In this document: positions 1 to 10,330 of the stretch, in pieces
How the letters are laid out: every line of letters begins with the position of its first letter
Position numbering within the stretch: position 1 is the stretch's first letter
Assembly: GCF_036898095.1 (NCBI RefSeq)
Contig: NC_090768.1
Location: forward strand, 47,575,687-47,639,686
DNA: 64,000 nucleotides
From: Palaemon carinicauda
Taxonomy: Eukaryota; Arthropoda; Malacostraca; Decapoda; Palaemonidae
Reading direction: 5' to 3'
Translations under genes and position numbers: made by a program
Notes under the pieces: generated by a model
What the model was told of the DNA's origin: nothing
Seen by the model: the letters and a program-made list of their open reading frames with translations, nothing else
Databases searched by the model: none

Positions 1-179
1 GGAACGGTAACTACAATAACAGTTAAACCATAGGAATTAAGCATGGCAAAGATCATAGGGCTAACGAACTACCCAGGAGAGTGACGACGTGGTGTGAGTG
101 GCGGGTAGGAGGGAGAAGAGAAGAGATGGAAGAAAGGAAGAAGCAGAGATTAATGGAGAGGGAATAGGCTCCCCGCTGC

Positions 180-1140
180 CATCGTCGGGTATTTAAGGGC
201 CTGTAAAATCTTTAGATAGTGGCGTAAGACAACCATAGGGGATTTCCAACCCGTATATTTTTTGTTTAAAAATCATCAAAGTCCCTGTTCTGGAAGTAAT
301 TGATGTAGGTATCTACCGTCCGTATATCATGAGCCTGGGGAAATGAATCCGGATTAGTATGTTTAAAGAAGTAGAGGATTTGTTGCCTGATGCCGTGAAT
401 GGAAATAGTACCTCCTTGTTCCCCGATAACCAAGGGGCCAGACGAGCGGGTGGCAGTTCTAGCTAAAAAAGGCCTTGAGAGTAGTGACTGAACACAGAGA
501 AAAGATCCTGGGGAAGAGGAATAATCTTCCGAGGGGAGCACCTATTTTGCGGATCCTCATTTCTTAGCTAGGAAATCATTGTCTGGAGAAAGGAGTTCTT
601 CGGCTGTAGGGAGGAAATCTATGTTTCCCGGGTTCGTGAGAGAGCTGCTAGTTCTGATATTCCATCACCTGAGGCCAAAGCCGTTAGAAATAAAGTCTTC
701 CTAAGAAGAGTGATAAGAGCAGGGTTCATTGTCCGTGTCCGGCGCAAGTTTTGAGGACACCGTTCATAGACCAGAGTCCTTTTGTGGCCAAACCGAAGGT
801 CAAAGCCTAGCACATGTTTTTGGAATAGATGAGAAATAGGAATCAGCTAGGTTAATGTTAAACCCAACAAGGAAGATCTTCTTCAAAGCTTTCTTGATGG
901 TGGTTAAAGTGCTAACTGTTAGGCCTTTGCCAAATAAGAACCTCAAGAAAGAGATGTCTATATTCGGAGACATACGAGTATGGTCTGAACTCTTAGGGAA
1001 TCTGCTAGTTGTTAACGGCCGAATCATATTGGCGAATTGTCGAGTCCCTTTTGTCTGATTCGATGAAGAGATCGATTTCCGGTTCAATGTTCGCGTCTAT
1101 ACGAGCTGCAACCTTCCTGTAGTCCACAAAGTCAGAGTTT
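180..1140 (-). pseudogene. tyrosine recombinase of DIRS A, inactive
   Basis: Remnant of the recombinase that would integrate the circular DNA copy. The N-terminal core-binding part (about 1140-800), the arginine box (about 640-680) and the C-terminal catalytic part (541-180) lie in different frames. The box I motif reads ASGDGISELAAL, whereas C reads ASGARISELAAL and D has ASGSRISEL, so the catalytic Arg has become Gly (AGA to GGA type change). The HxxR motif is present as AHDIR, and the tyrosine lies in RHYLK at about 210-235. The TGWKSP motif just before the tyrosine is shared with D. Frameshifts and the Arg loss make it non-functional. Confidence 0.8.
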
Positions 1141-3250
1141 CGGCTACCCTTGAGCAATCTGACACAGTGAGTTTGGATTACTTGAGTCAGTTTGGGGAAC
1201 GGAATCCGGAAGGGACGGAGTTTCAACTCGAGGAGGAGAGGAAACCAACTGTTCTTGGCCAGTGAGGTGGCACTAAAACCACTGCCCCCCGGAAGGAGCG
1301 TAGTTTGTGTAAAAGTCTCATTAGAAGATTCACTGGGGTAAATAGGTAAACCTTCTTCTAATGGTTCCTGAGTATCCACCGGAATGAAATTATGTCTAGA
1401 GACCATTCTGACTCCAGTTGTTTCGTCCTGGCTAGTGAGTCTGCTCTCACATTCTGGACTCCCGCAAGGTGAGTTACTGACAGGATCCAGTTCTTTCCTG
1501 TTGGCCAGGCGAAGATAGTGACCAGGATCCGATTCAGGTTGGGTGACTTGGATCTTCCCCTGTTGACGCAGTGTACTACGTCTGTGCTGTCTGACACTAC
1601 TCTCATGTGGCTTGACCTCGGAGGAGAGAGTCTCTTCAGGGTCAAGAACACTGCCATGACTTCGAGAACATTGATATGGGTCTGTTTCATGGCGGGTGAC
1701 CAAGACCCCTGAAACATCTGATGTTCGGAGTAATCCCCCCATCCACTTAGAGGCGCGGCTGTATGGAATGTCTCTTGTGGAGGTGGGAATTGTAGAGGAA
1801 CCGATTTGGAGAGGTTCTTCGGTTCGGACCATGGGCGTAGTCTCATTTTCAAGACAGAGGGGATCTTCGAGACCTTGTCTCTTAAAGGTACTGTAGCTCT
1901 CTTTCTCCAAACTCGATTGATGTCTTTGAATTTTTGTTATTGAAGTGAATTGGAGAAGGCCGATGATACTTTCTAAGATTCTTCTGGACATCTGCTTCTG
2001 TTTGAGAAAATTCTTGATCTTGGAAGCTATTCCTCTTACCTTTTTGGAAGGGAGAGACAACGTGTGCTTCGAAAGGTGCCACTGAATGTCTAACCATTCT
2101 AAGTGGCCTGATGGTTGCAGGCGAGACTTTTGGAGATTGACCCGAAATCACAGGTTGTCGAGAAATCGAAGTACTTCCTTCGTAGCTCTGTTGCCTTCTA
2201 TGGCCGACCGGGCCCAAATGAGCCAACCGTCCAGATAAGCCATGATCTGTATCTCTTGGTTCCTGAGTTGTTCTAACACTGTCTCTCCCAGTTTCGTGAA
2301 TATCATGGGATCAATGTTGAGGCTGAAGAGCCTGTCTTGAACGCAAAGGCTTTCCTGCCTAGGCGGAGACCCAGATAAGAAGAGAAGTTTCGAGCTATAG
2401 GCACATGATAACAGTCGTCGGTAAGATCGACAGAGGTGGTGACGGCCCCACGAGGAAGTAAGGTCCGTACCTGAGAGATAGTCATCGTCCGGAACTTGCC
2501 GCAGAGAATGTAAGAGTTTAGCTTTGACAAGTCCCGGTCCACTCTCAATGCCGACAAGCCTTTCTTCGGAATTGTGAACAGGCGGCCTTGGAACTTCGGT
2601 GATCGGTCCCGTTTGATTGCTTTCTTCTTGAGTAACTCTGTGGTGTACTCTTTCAGGATGGGAGTGGATTTCTGGGAGAGGGTCACTGGTGGAGGAGGAG
2701 GACCTTGTGGCCATTTCCACCTCAAACCTTTAGAGATTATGCTATGAGCCCACGGACTGAAGGTCCAATGGTCTTGAAAGTGGTAAAGTCTCTCCCCTAC
2801 CGGGACTACCTCGTTGTGAAGGAGTGAACCTAGGTCCTTTCCTTCCCCGAGCCCCCTTTTTCCTACGTCCGCCTTGATGGCGGAACTGTCTTCTACTCCT
2901 GTATCTTCCTCTCTGGTGTCCACGAAAGGAACCTGAGGGTTCAGAGCTAGGGCTGAATGCAGGCGAGGGCATCCAAACGGGGTTGGGCTGTGTACCTGGG
3001 GAACCCGTGAGGTATCCCACCTGATGAGGGGGATCCAGATGCATAGTCGTCGAATCAGAGGAAGACTGTGATGTCGAGTGGGTAACTGACTATTGATGGC
3101 AGTGACCCCGGTTCGTTTTGTAGAGGGCAACTCTCTGCTTCTTCTTGAAGAAAGCTTGCTTTTGGTCTTCGACCTTCTTTCTGGCAGTGAGGCCCCGCTT
3201 TTCCTGCAATTTTGAGTTGCTCTCGTATCATATTGCAGAACCTTGTTCAC
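1140..3250 (-). pseudogene. reverse transcriptase-RNase H of DIRS A, inactive
   Basis: RT palm motifs are readable between 3250 and 2303: FQGRLFTIPKK, then SKLNSYI, then SVDLTDDCYHVPIA (the A box). The catalytic box reads AYLDGWLIWA at about 2235-2265, where C has YLDD, so the second catalytic Asp is Gly. RNase H follows at 1882-1358 with PLSGWGDYS, where C has TDASLSGWGGY, so the first RNase H Asp is also lost. At least three frame changes separate the segments. It is a decayed relative of the C and D copies. Confidence 0.8.
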
Positions 3251-4267
3251 CTCCTCCTGAGGGAAGAGGGTTTTACCTCATCAGGAGGAAACTATCAGCC
3301 TGCTCGATTCCTGTCTGATAGAGGCCTCAGACAGAACGTATTTCCCACAACTAACCCGATCAGACCACCAAACGTGTAGGTTGAATTGGAAGGGTAGAGA
3401 TTGGTTCTTCCTGAATATCCAAAACAAAGTCTCAGTGGGATAAATCGAGGCTAGGGTCTCCTCGAGGTGGGATCCGGTTCTTTAAGAGCCGGTATGGCCG
3501 AACCTTCTTTGTCAGCTTGAATAGTAAAACCTGTCCATTTATCCATAATAGGCAAGGCAACAATGAGAGCAGCTGTAGATATGGCGTATTCCCCATTGTG
3601 TGGGGTGAGCTTGGAATTATTGTACCCCCCAGACCGACAACATCCTGGTCCAGACAGATCGGGCCTGTCCTTTAGGAAATAATACCGTTACCTTCGGTAC
3701 CTTGTCTAACCTAACCAAGGCATGCTCTTCCAATCGAACGAATCCGTTGAATGGGAATTCTAGTCCCTGAGAGTAAATTCTAGGTCCTCCAGAGGGCGGA
3801 CGTCTATGCCATCCAGCGTTATGGTACCATCTATATATGGGACATGTAAGGCAAATTTCTAAGTGTTGTTTTTATCGAAGGAGGTTACTTCGATACGTCT
3901 GGGGCTGTAGGGGGAGTCATCCGAGTTCCTGAATGGATCCGACTCACCACCATATCTTTGAGCTCCGTCATAGCCCCTTGGCTTTCCCTAGAATGTGTTG
4001 CTTTTAGCAGTCACGGTTTTATGCAAGGTAACATGAACATCAGGATCCTTTGAGGGTCCTAGGTCGGTGACGCAGGTAATTGCAAAGCTGAAGGCTCAAA
4101 ACTCATCACCACCTACCTGCCCGTCCATGGGGTCGATGTCCAACCCTAGAGAGGAAACTCCGAGGAGATAGGGTCCTCTAGATGGAGCATTCCTTCCAAA
4201 CCTTGATACCTAAGGGCGGAGAGCCTCTCTTGCAGGCCGGAGAGATTCATCATCATCCTGAAAGAAG
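3250..4267 (-). pseudogene. gag remnant of DIRS A
   Basis: Decayed gag reading frames between the intron region and RT. Around 3740-3640 the minus strand still encodes a block containing VRLEEHALVRLDKVPK, which matches the gag of C (VRLTENALVRMDKVPK) and of D (ARLTDEALIRLDKVPK). At about 4250-4150 an open stretch begins with three Met codons (MMMNLSGLQERL) just after a polypyrimidine tract and CAG. It may be the start of the last gag exon. Stops and frameshifts are frequent. The assignment rests on alignment with the other copies in the window. Confidence 0.6.
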
Positions 4268-4389
4268 TGAGGGGATTAGTGGTGAAGGAGAAGACCGTTC
4301 TCCTCAATAAGCAATGCATACATTAATCCGGATCAAATTAAATCATCGCCAAAGGATACCAAAAGGAAACATATTAGAACCAACTTGCA

Positions 4390-4467
4390 TCATGGGTCCG
4401 GAGTAGCGAGGACAGCTCGTAGCAGAGCGTGCATGACTTCGGGAACCATACCATGTAGGCGGACCTT
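4390..4467 (-). other. candidate gag exon 2 of DIRS A (degenerate)
   Basis: A TTTCTTTTACAG acceptor ends at 4468. The following reading frame contains WFPKSCTLCYELSSLL, which aligns with the WxxxxCxxCY segment of the 171-nt Cys/His exon of elements D and H. The first half of that exon (CGHDVC) is missing here. If joined to the 32-nt exon 1 at 6431-6462 the phase would fit, but the copy is degenerate and the donor is unclear. Confidence 0.35.
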
Positions 4468-4866
4468 CTGTAAAAGAAAGGGGACATAAGTCTGGATGTT
4501 CCTTGAAACTCTGGTTAGTGATCCTATTCACAGGCTGGGATAAGCCGTATAACTCTAACTAATAAAAATGCCTATATTTATGCATATATTTAATTATAAC
4601 TATGTATAAATATGGATAAATATCCATACAACATCGTGTTCAAATAGAAATAAATTTCTACTCAGTACTTGGAACCGAACGCTAGGCCCTTCTGATGAAA
4701 AGCCAGGTCAAAACCAACCATGCCATGAGAGGCTATCTACTGTTCCTTGAGACTCTGGTCAGTGAACAGATGAATCAATAGAATACTAATGTCTAGTAAC
4801 CACATAACATGTAACTATAAACCTCATCGGTAAAATAATGTTAACCCCTGTTCTGAACGTCTGAGT

Positions 4867-5128
4867 CAGGGGTGGCCAACCTATGGCGCACGCGCCAACA
4901 GTGGCGCATTTCATGATTACAAGTGTCGCACTATACCCCAAAGATAGTAAATTGAATGACTTTTCTTTAAAATTGCTAATTATGTTCATATATTTTCATT
5001 AGGACTTTCAAGAATAGCTAATGAATATTACCAACGCAAATTCAGTGTCATTAAAGTAAGTACAGTTTATTTTGTATTCATGTTAAATCCTTTCCTTTAC
5101 AGCTAAAAAAAAAGATTGGCCACCCGTG
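4867..5128. mobile_element. non-autonomous hAT-like MITE
   Basis: A 262-bp element with imperfect terminal inverted repeats. The left end is CAGGGGTGGCCAAC and the right end, read on the other strand, is CACGGGTGGCCAATC. It is flanked by a perfect 8-bp target duplication, GTCTGAGT, at 4859-4866 and 5129-5136. The 8-bp duplication with CAGGGGTGG-type ends is the signature of the hAT superfamily. It has no coding capacity and sits in the intron region of DIRS A, so it arrived after A. Confidence 0.85.
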
Positions 5129-5134
5129 GTCTGA

Positions 5135-5570
5135 GTGATCTCTGTTGCCACCGGAGATCCGGTGACAAAGGTCCGTCATAGTGAAAACGTGAATATCAGA
5201 GGAAAGCTAATATTAACCTCAATGCTGAACGCCTGTGCGATATCCGGTTAAGCCGGAGATTCGATGAAAAGGACCGTAATAACGAAATTGTGATTATTCA
5301 TGAAAAAGGGTTCATACCCTGGTTCTGATCGTGTGATTGATCAAAATGTTAACTCCGGTTCTGATCGTCTGATTGATCTCTGTTTGTATCGGAGATCCAG
5401 TGACGAAGGTCCGTCATCGTGAAATCGTGACCCTCAGCGGTACGATAACATTCCTCAATACTGAATGTCTGTGTTATCTCCAGTGAAGCCGGAGATTCGA
5501 TGAAAAAAGGGACCGTAAAAATGTAATTATGATCAATCATGACAAAGGTTCGTGTGCAAAAGGCCTCAGC
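5135..5570. repeat. two diverged tandem copies in the DIRS A intron
   Basis: Two copies of a roughly 200-240-bp unit follow each other. Landmarks such as GATCTCTGTT, CGGAGATCC, AAGGTCCGTCAT and CCGGAGATTCGATGAAAA occur at about 5136-5265 and again at about 5375-5510. The copies differ at many positions, so the duplication is old. No protein is encoded. Confidence 0.6.
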
Positions 5571-6430
5571 CAGAGTCTGAGTGCCGGATTTGACCATTGC
5601 ACTCCAAATATCTGACTAGTTCACACCCAATGAGTATCCATTATAGCGGAGTATAACTCAAGGCGGAGCTAAGGGTGTTGGCATAAAGCGACCCCAACTA
5701 ATGACTCATACACTAACGCAACCTATTAATAGTGCTACCTATATTAACAGTAACCACATCAATAAAACGTGAATATCATTAAGCGTAATATCATCAACTC
5801 GGAGAATAAGAGGAGGCAGGAATAACTCGTGATCGTAAAAAAACGGAAAACGGGAAATCCACCTCTCTTACTCGAGCTTAATAAAGAAAACGAGAGAAGG
5901 GCTAACTCGTATCTGTAGAACAGAAAACGAGCACTCTATGCTCACGCTCTCAAGGTTACATAATAAAAAACCAACATCACACAATAATATGATAAGAAAA
6001 TAATAAAATTGATTGCTTTTTTCTTAGTAATTGTAGTAACCAAGAACGAAGAATAACGACAACGTAACAAATAAACAAAGATATAATCTAAAACGAGCAC
6101 CTTCCTGAGGCGAGTACAAAACTATAACAAAGACTAAATCGCTATTCTTCGTAGGTCCAAATTGGACTTGCTAGCAAATAAATACCATAGTAAAAACCAA
6201 TAATAAATAATGATAATAAAATTGGTCATAAAACGTAAGTGATATAACCTAGATGACAGAGTACCAGATGGGGAATATTAACTTGAAAATTTACCGAAGC
6301 GAACAAAACCCAAAATGGCTGCCGATACCGAGGCAGGCCAATCGCTTTCAAAACTAAAATCCACAATACTGGAAACAGAACAAATGCCCGGTACTGCAAT
6401 AAACTGTCAAAACAAACTATGGTACTTAAC
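5571..6430. other. DIRS A intron or leader, non-coding
   Basis: AT-rich sequence between the gag exon 1 candidate and the tandem repeat. No convincing coding frame is seen. Part of it (about 5965-6430) reappears at 39204-39620 inside element H, so it belongs to the DIRS A family and is not host DNA. Confidence 0.6.
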
Positions 6431-6462
6431 ATTGGTAAAGGTGAAGTAGCAACGTCAGTCAT
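6431..6462 (-). other. gag exon 1 candidate of DIRS A
   Basis: An ATG at 6462-6460 opens a short frame (MTDVATSPLP) that ends at GTTAAGTACC. The same layout, an ATG then 29-32 nt then GTTAAGTACC, occurs in C (30144) and D (25609). GTTAAGT may be a splice donor, but its match to the donor consensus is only fair. The frame runs on for 78 codons if it is not spliced. Confidence 0.4.
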
Positions 6463-6817
6463 GTTGAATTAACGACAAACACTGATCAAAACACTACCGA
6501 CTTAGCTGGCAAGTCCAAAACAGAAGGATGACCTGGAGAGCGAGAGTAGTAGGTGTCGGTGGGGTAGCCCAACTGTATTCTCTAGGGCCTGTCACGGCCC
6601 TCCCCTTTGATGAAGGGATTATCTAAATGGAAGACAGCCTGTGAATAGTGGTTTACACATGCCCTTGTTAAATACACGACAACAACAAGGTGCTCGCGCG
6701 AGGGTTGTAACCTCTGCATTCCATGCTTTTATCTTTCTCTAGTATATTTGGAAGATTTATATTAGAAAAGTGTAGAGAAGGACCCTTTTCACCGGCCGTC
6801 ACAGATCGACCCAGAAA
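6463..6817 (-). promoter_or_regulatory. 5' terminal repeat and leader of DIRS A
   Basis: This is the outer 5' part of element A. It ends on the right at CACCGGCCGTCACAGATCGACCCAGAAA and is nearly repeated at 39640-40062. It shares the CTTTCTCTGGTATATTTGGA and GTGCTCGCGCGAGGG blocks with the 5' end of C (30225-30526). In DIRS elements this region acts as terminal repeat and untranslated leader. No clear TATA box was picked out. Confidence 0.65.
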
Positions 6818-6965
6818 TAAATATTCTATGGGACATAATTTGTTTTGACCTTACAATGTTTTCTGGAAGGATAACATGATTGCAAAAATTTCCTTGATTA
6901 AGCAATTCCATTGAAGAATCGTAGGTTTACTATCGATAAGGACAAATTAGGATTTATTTTTTTAT

Positions 6966-7405
6966 TTAATCTTCATCCTTGGGGCATTTCTTAAGGTAAA
7001 AGTTATCAACTTTGTCTTCATCAATATTTCTTTGTGGTCTCCCTTCCGGAGTTCTTTCTATCCTCTTATTCTCTTTAAGATGATTGACAGTTTCAGCTAA
7101 CATACTCTTCTTAATGTTGGTATTGTCTGATGATGTGTTTGAGTCAATATTTACAATACTTTTAACTGGAATTACTTTTCCTAATGATCCAGACTGTTTC
7201 GGATTTATTCTATTCTTGTTCTTCAAGCAGATATAAGGAACTTTCATTCGATCACGATGGTTTTTTAATGTTTCTGTTCCTTAGGTATGTTTTGATTTCT
7301 CTACATTTTCGTGATATAAATTTGCAATAGGACTTATTGTTGGAACTGTGGATACTATTCTCATCAGTGCACTTGGGCAATTTTTTTCTTCAGAACCAAT
7401 GAAAT
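6966..7405 (-). pseudogene. unrecognised reading frame with one stop
   Basis: The minus strand is open from about 7405 to the stop at 6966-6968 apart from one in-frame TAA near 7280. The uninterrupted part, from the ATG at 7247, encodes 93 residues. It is hydrophilic and rich in Lys, Asn, Asp and Glu, ending LKKCPKDED, with no recognisable domain. The stop is followed at once by AATAAA-like sequences, as at the 3' end of a transcript. It lies between DIRS A and DIRS B and shares nothing obvious with the mobile elements here. It may be a host terminal exon, a retrocopy or a LINE ORF1 remnant. Confidence 0.3.
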
Positions 7406-7435
7406 TTGTTGCCAAGGCTTATGTTCCTTTTCGTT

Positions 7436-7583
7436 AAAATTCTTATGGCTCGTCATTCAGCTACGCCGAAGTAATTACCCCATGTAAATAGCTAAGGTTT
7501 GCATAGTTAGGAAAAATACAAATTATCTACGAATTTGTCATTTGTTCCGTAACTGAAATACAAACCACGCTATTTACATGGGG
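7436..7583. repeat. left terminal repeats of DIRS B
   Basis: It contains the left 57-nt direct repeat (7436-7492), a 48-nt spacer and the left arm of the 43-nt inverted repeat (7541-7583). In element sense (minus strand) this is the 3' end. The inverted arm is complementary to the outer 5' end at 10527-10569, which is how a DIRS internal complementary region behaves. The direct repeat could instead be the 5' edge of a neighbouring copy. Confidence 0.7.
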
Positions 7584-8058
7584 TGACTCAACCCTTAGGT
7601 AGGGAGGTAAGTCCCTGCCATACTGGCTTTGGCTTGCCCGGGGAGTCCAAATTAGAATGTGTAAGTACTCAAGAAATAAGGAGTCCCAGCTCCTCGCTAG
7701 CATGCTGTGAAACTGCTGCGGCCTACATAAGCTGTGTGTGAAGGTGAGAAGTGACTCGTCCTAGGAAGTTGACCTGGAGTTCTTCAGATGGAAACCAAGG
7801 CTAGGACTCTCCCAATACCACCTCGTCAGGGTATGGGGACATGACAGTATTACACTTAATACTAGGAACACAAGGGAGCATGGTTTACCTGCAGTGGTTC
7901 GAGGTCAGCTGTGCAGAGAACCCAGGATGCTGCTTTCTCCAAGGGAGGAGAGGATGAAGAAAAGAATAAGGGCCAGACAGATCTTTTCATTCACGCAGAC
8001 TAAAACCGGGTAACAATGCCCTCAACCTTCTGCTACTTGTCCATTAAGGAGCCTGAGG

Positions 8059-9816
8059 TTAGACCAGCTGTTGTGCAGCCACCACAGGGCCGATAGAGAA
8101 CGTATCGAGCCTCCTGTGTGTCACGTCTTGCAGGTAGTGGGCCGTGAAGGTGGTCTGACACTTCCACACCCCAGCTTGAAGGACCTGCGTCACTGAATAA
8201 TTTTTCTTGAAGGCCAGGGAAGTAGCTATGCCCCTGACATCATGCACTCTAGGGCGACGTGACGGAGAAGGGTCAGGATTCAAGGCCAGATGTATCACCT
8301 TGCGAATCCAGGCCGAGATAGTATTCCTGGTGACCCTCCTCTTCATCTTCCCGGTGCTCACGAACAGGGCTCGCACCCGGGGACGAACTGCAGCTGTTCT
8401 TTTAAGATACAACCTCACACTCCTCACTGGGCACAGTAGGAGATGGTCTGGGTCATCTGTTACAGAACGGAGACTCAAAACCTGGAAAGAGTCGAACCTA
8501 GGGTCCGGCACTCCCGGATTCTGAGTCTTGGCAACAAACTCAGGGACGAAGCTGAACGTTACCTCCCCCCATCCCCTTGAATGGGCGATGTCGTACGAGA
8601 GACCATGTAGCTCACTGACTCGCTTGGCCGAGGCCAATGCTAGCAGGAAAACCATCTTCCAGGTAAGGTGGCGATCTGAAGCCTGGCGTAATGGTTCGTA
8701 GGGAGGTCTCTTTAGAGACCTGAAAACTCGAACCACGTTCCATGGAGGAGGTCTCACTTCCGACTGAGGGCAGGTAAGTTCATAACTCCGTATGAGAAGG
8801 GAAAGTTCCGGCGAGGAAGAAATGTCCATTCCTTTAAGCCTGAAGGCAAGACTTGAAGCTGAGCGATAGCTTTTCACTGCAGAGACTGAAAGACACATTT
8901 CCTCCCACAAATACATGAGGAACTCCGCTATTGCTGGAATAGTGGCATCGAGGGGAGAGATACCCCTTCCATGACACCAACCACAGAAGACTCTCCACTT
9001 CGCCTGGTAGACCCCTGCAGATGACTTGCGCAGGTGACCAGACATACTGTTCGCAAGTTGTTGCGAAAATCCTCTCTCCGTGAGGAGATGCTGGATAGTC
9101 TCCAGGCGTGAAATCGAAGCGAAGCTACGGCTTTGTGGAAGATGTTGACGTGTGGTTGTTTGAGTAGCTCGTGACGTGGAGGGAGTTCTCTCGGAACCTC
9201 CGTGAGGAGTTGCAGAAGGTCCGGGAACCATTCTGCGTGATGCCATAGCGGAGCTATCAGGGTCATTGAAAGATTGACCGATATTCTGGTCTTGTTGAGC
9301 ACCCTCCTCATCAGACAGAACGGGGGAAAGGCGTAAACATCGACGTTGTCCCACCGTTGTTGGAAAGCATCCTGCCAGAGACCCTTGGGGTCCGGGACTG
9401 GGGAGCAGTACAGCGGGAGCTTGAAGTTCAGCGCTGTAGCGAACATATCCACAGTCGGGGAACCCCACAAAGTCAGGACTTTTTTGGCTACTTGAGGATC
9501 CAAAGACCACTCGGTACTCACTATCTGCGTCGCTCTGCTCAGACTGTCGGCGAGCACATTCCTTTTGCCCGGAATGAAGCGAGCCGCTAGTGTGATCGAG
9601 TGGACTTCGGACCATCTCAGAGTCTCTACTGCAAGATGGGATAGCTGTTCTGAAAAGGTACCTCCCTGCTTGTTGATATAAGCCACCACCGTGGTGTTGT
9701 CGCTCATCACCACCACAGAGTGGCCCGCCAGGACTTAGTGGAACTTCTGAAGTGCCAGGAACACGGCCTTCATTTCTAGCAGGTTCATGTGAAGGTACTT
9801 TTCTGATTCTGACCAC
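8059..9816 (-). CDS. tyrosine recombinase of DIRS B (open, 585 codons)
   Basis: The best preserved protein gene in the window. A DIRS tyrosine recombinase inserts the circular cDNA by site-specific strand exchange. The conserved part starts near residue 240 (SGHLRKSSAGVYQAKWRVF, core-binding domain). Active-site motifs follow in order: ASAKRVSELHGLS (box I Arg), VHDVRGIATS (HxxR) and TAHYLQDV (nucleophilic Tyr near the C-terminus). All of these catalytic residues are present. The first 240 or so codons overlap the RNase H frame (to 8928) in another phase, which is usual for DIRS elements. The true start is uncertain; the ATG at 9816 is simply the first in the frame. Confidence 0.8.
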   Translation of the reverse strand: MVRIRKVPSHEPARNEGRVPGTSEVPLSPGGPLCGGDERQHHGGGLYQQAGRYLFRTAIPSCSRDSEMVRSPLDHTSGSLHSGQKECARRQSEQSDADSEYRVVFGSSSSQKSPDFVGFPDCGYVRYSAELQAPAVLLPSPGPQGSLAGCFPTTVGQRRCLRLSPVLSDEEGAQQDQNIGQSFNDPDSSAMASRRMVPGPSATPHGGSERTPSTSRATQTTTRQHLPQSRSFASISRLETIQHLLTERGFSQQLANSMSGHLRKSSAGVYQAKWRVFCGWCHGRGISPLDATIPAIAEFLMYLWEEMCLSVSAVKSYRSASSLAFRLKGMDISSSPELSLLIRSYELTCPQSEVRPPPWNVVRVFRSLKRPPYEPLRQASDRHLTWKMVFLLALASAKRVSELHGLSYDIAHSRGWGEVTFSFVPEFVAKTQNPGVPDPRFDSFQVLSLRSVTDDPDHLLLCPVRSVRLYLKRTAAVRPRVRALFVSTGKMKRRVTRNTISAWIRKVIHLALNPDPSPSRRPRVHDVRGIATSLAFKKNYSVTQVLQAGVWKCQTTFTAHYLQDVTHRRLDTFSIGPVVAAQQLV

Positions 9817-10060
9817 AGGCCTGAGGTCCTGTGGTTCAGAACGTGGGCCCCCACCCTTTCTTTGATGCGTCCGAGAACAACATCAAATCCGGGGGAAGGA
9901 CGAGAAGATCCGCTCCCTTTCGTAGGTTCTCGTCCGCCACCCACCACTGGAGGTCCGTCCGTTCCGCAGGACCCACAGGGACCAAAGTGTCCGGGGAATC
10001 GTGACCTTGATTCCACCGGGACTTAAGTCGCCACTGGAGAGATCTCATTCTGCGCTTGCG
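8928..10060 (-). pseudogene. RNase H part of DIRS B pol, broken
   Basis: RNase H degrades the RNA strand during reverse transcription. The first catalytic motif is visible as MLFSDASKKGWG at about 9850-9885. The frame then shifts by one base in a G-run near 9850 and continues as NLLEMKAVFLALQKFH. It stops at 9735-9737 and resumes with SDNTTVVAYINKQGG and later NVLADSLSRATQ. A C-terminal stretch (TVDMFATALNFKLPLYCSPVPDP) is typical of the DIRS pol end. One frameshift and one stop break it, while the overlapping recombinase frame stays open. Confidence 0.7.
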
Positions 10061-10074
10061 GGGAGGGGAACGAG

Positions 10075-10330
10075 ACAATGACCTATCTGCCTGGCGGCGC
10101 TCGCGCTGGAGGTTGCGCGATGGGCCCTGACCAGGATCGCGCGCGAAAGGATCGCGTGACACAGGAATCACGCACACATGGGCGCGGGTGTGAGAGGTTG
10201 GTGGAGCGGGCGCGAGGGCGCGTAGGCGAGGCCACAAGGGCGTGGGCACGATGGCGCGCAGGAGATGGTGCGGGCGCGTGGGGGCGGGGGGGCGCAGGAA
10301 AAGGAGCGGGCGCAAAAACAGATTAACTTG
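10075..10330. repeat. GC-rich GGGCGCG-type low-complexity tract
   Basis: A strongly GC-rich, G-rich plus strand with many irregular GGGCGCG, GGCGCG and GAGCGGGCGC runs in an otherwise AT-rich region. It lies between the B leader and RNase H, where RT has been lost. Open frames over it on both strands are Arg/Pro-rich and look incidental. An expanded simple repeat at a deletion junction is the simplest reading. Confidence 0.6.

Larger units (their letters stand above)
1..6817 (-). mobile_element. DIRS-like retrotransposon A (3' end outside window)
   Basis: A tyrosine-recombinase retrotransposon read right to left. The 5' end is at about 6817 (CCCAGAAA beside a CACCGG block), followed by a short gag exon, a long intron region, gag, reverse transcriptase, RNase H and tyrosine recombinase. 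The order gag-RT-RH-YR and the HDIR/HYLK recombinase motifs identify the DIRS group. Its proteins resemble those of elements C and D in this window. All coding parts carry stops or frameshifts, the RT reads YLDG and the recombinase has lost an active-site arginine, so the copy is dead. The 3' terminal repeat would lie to the left of base 1. Confidence 0.85.
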
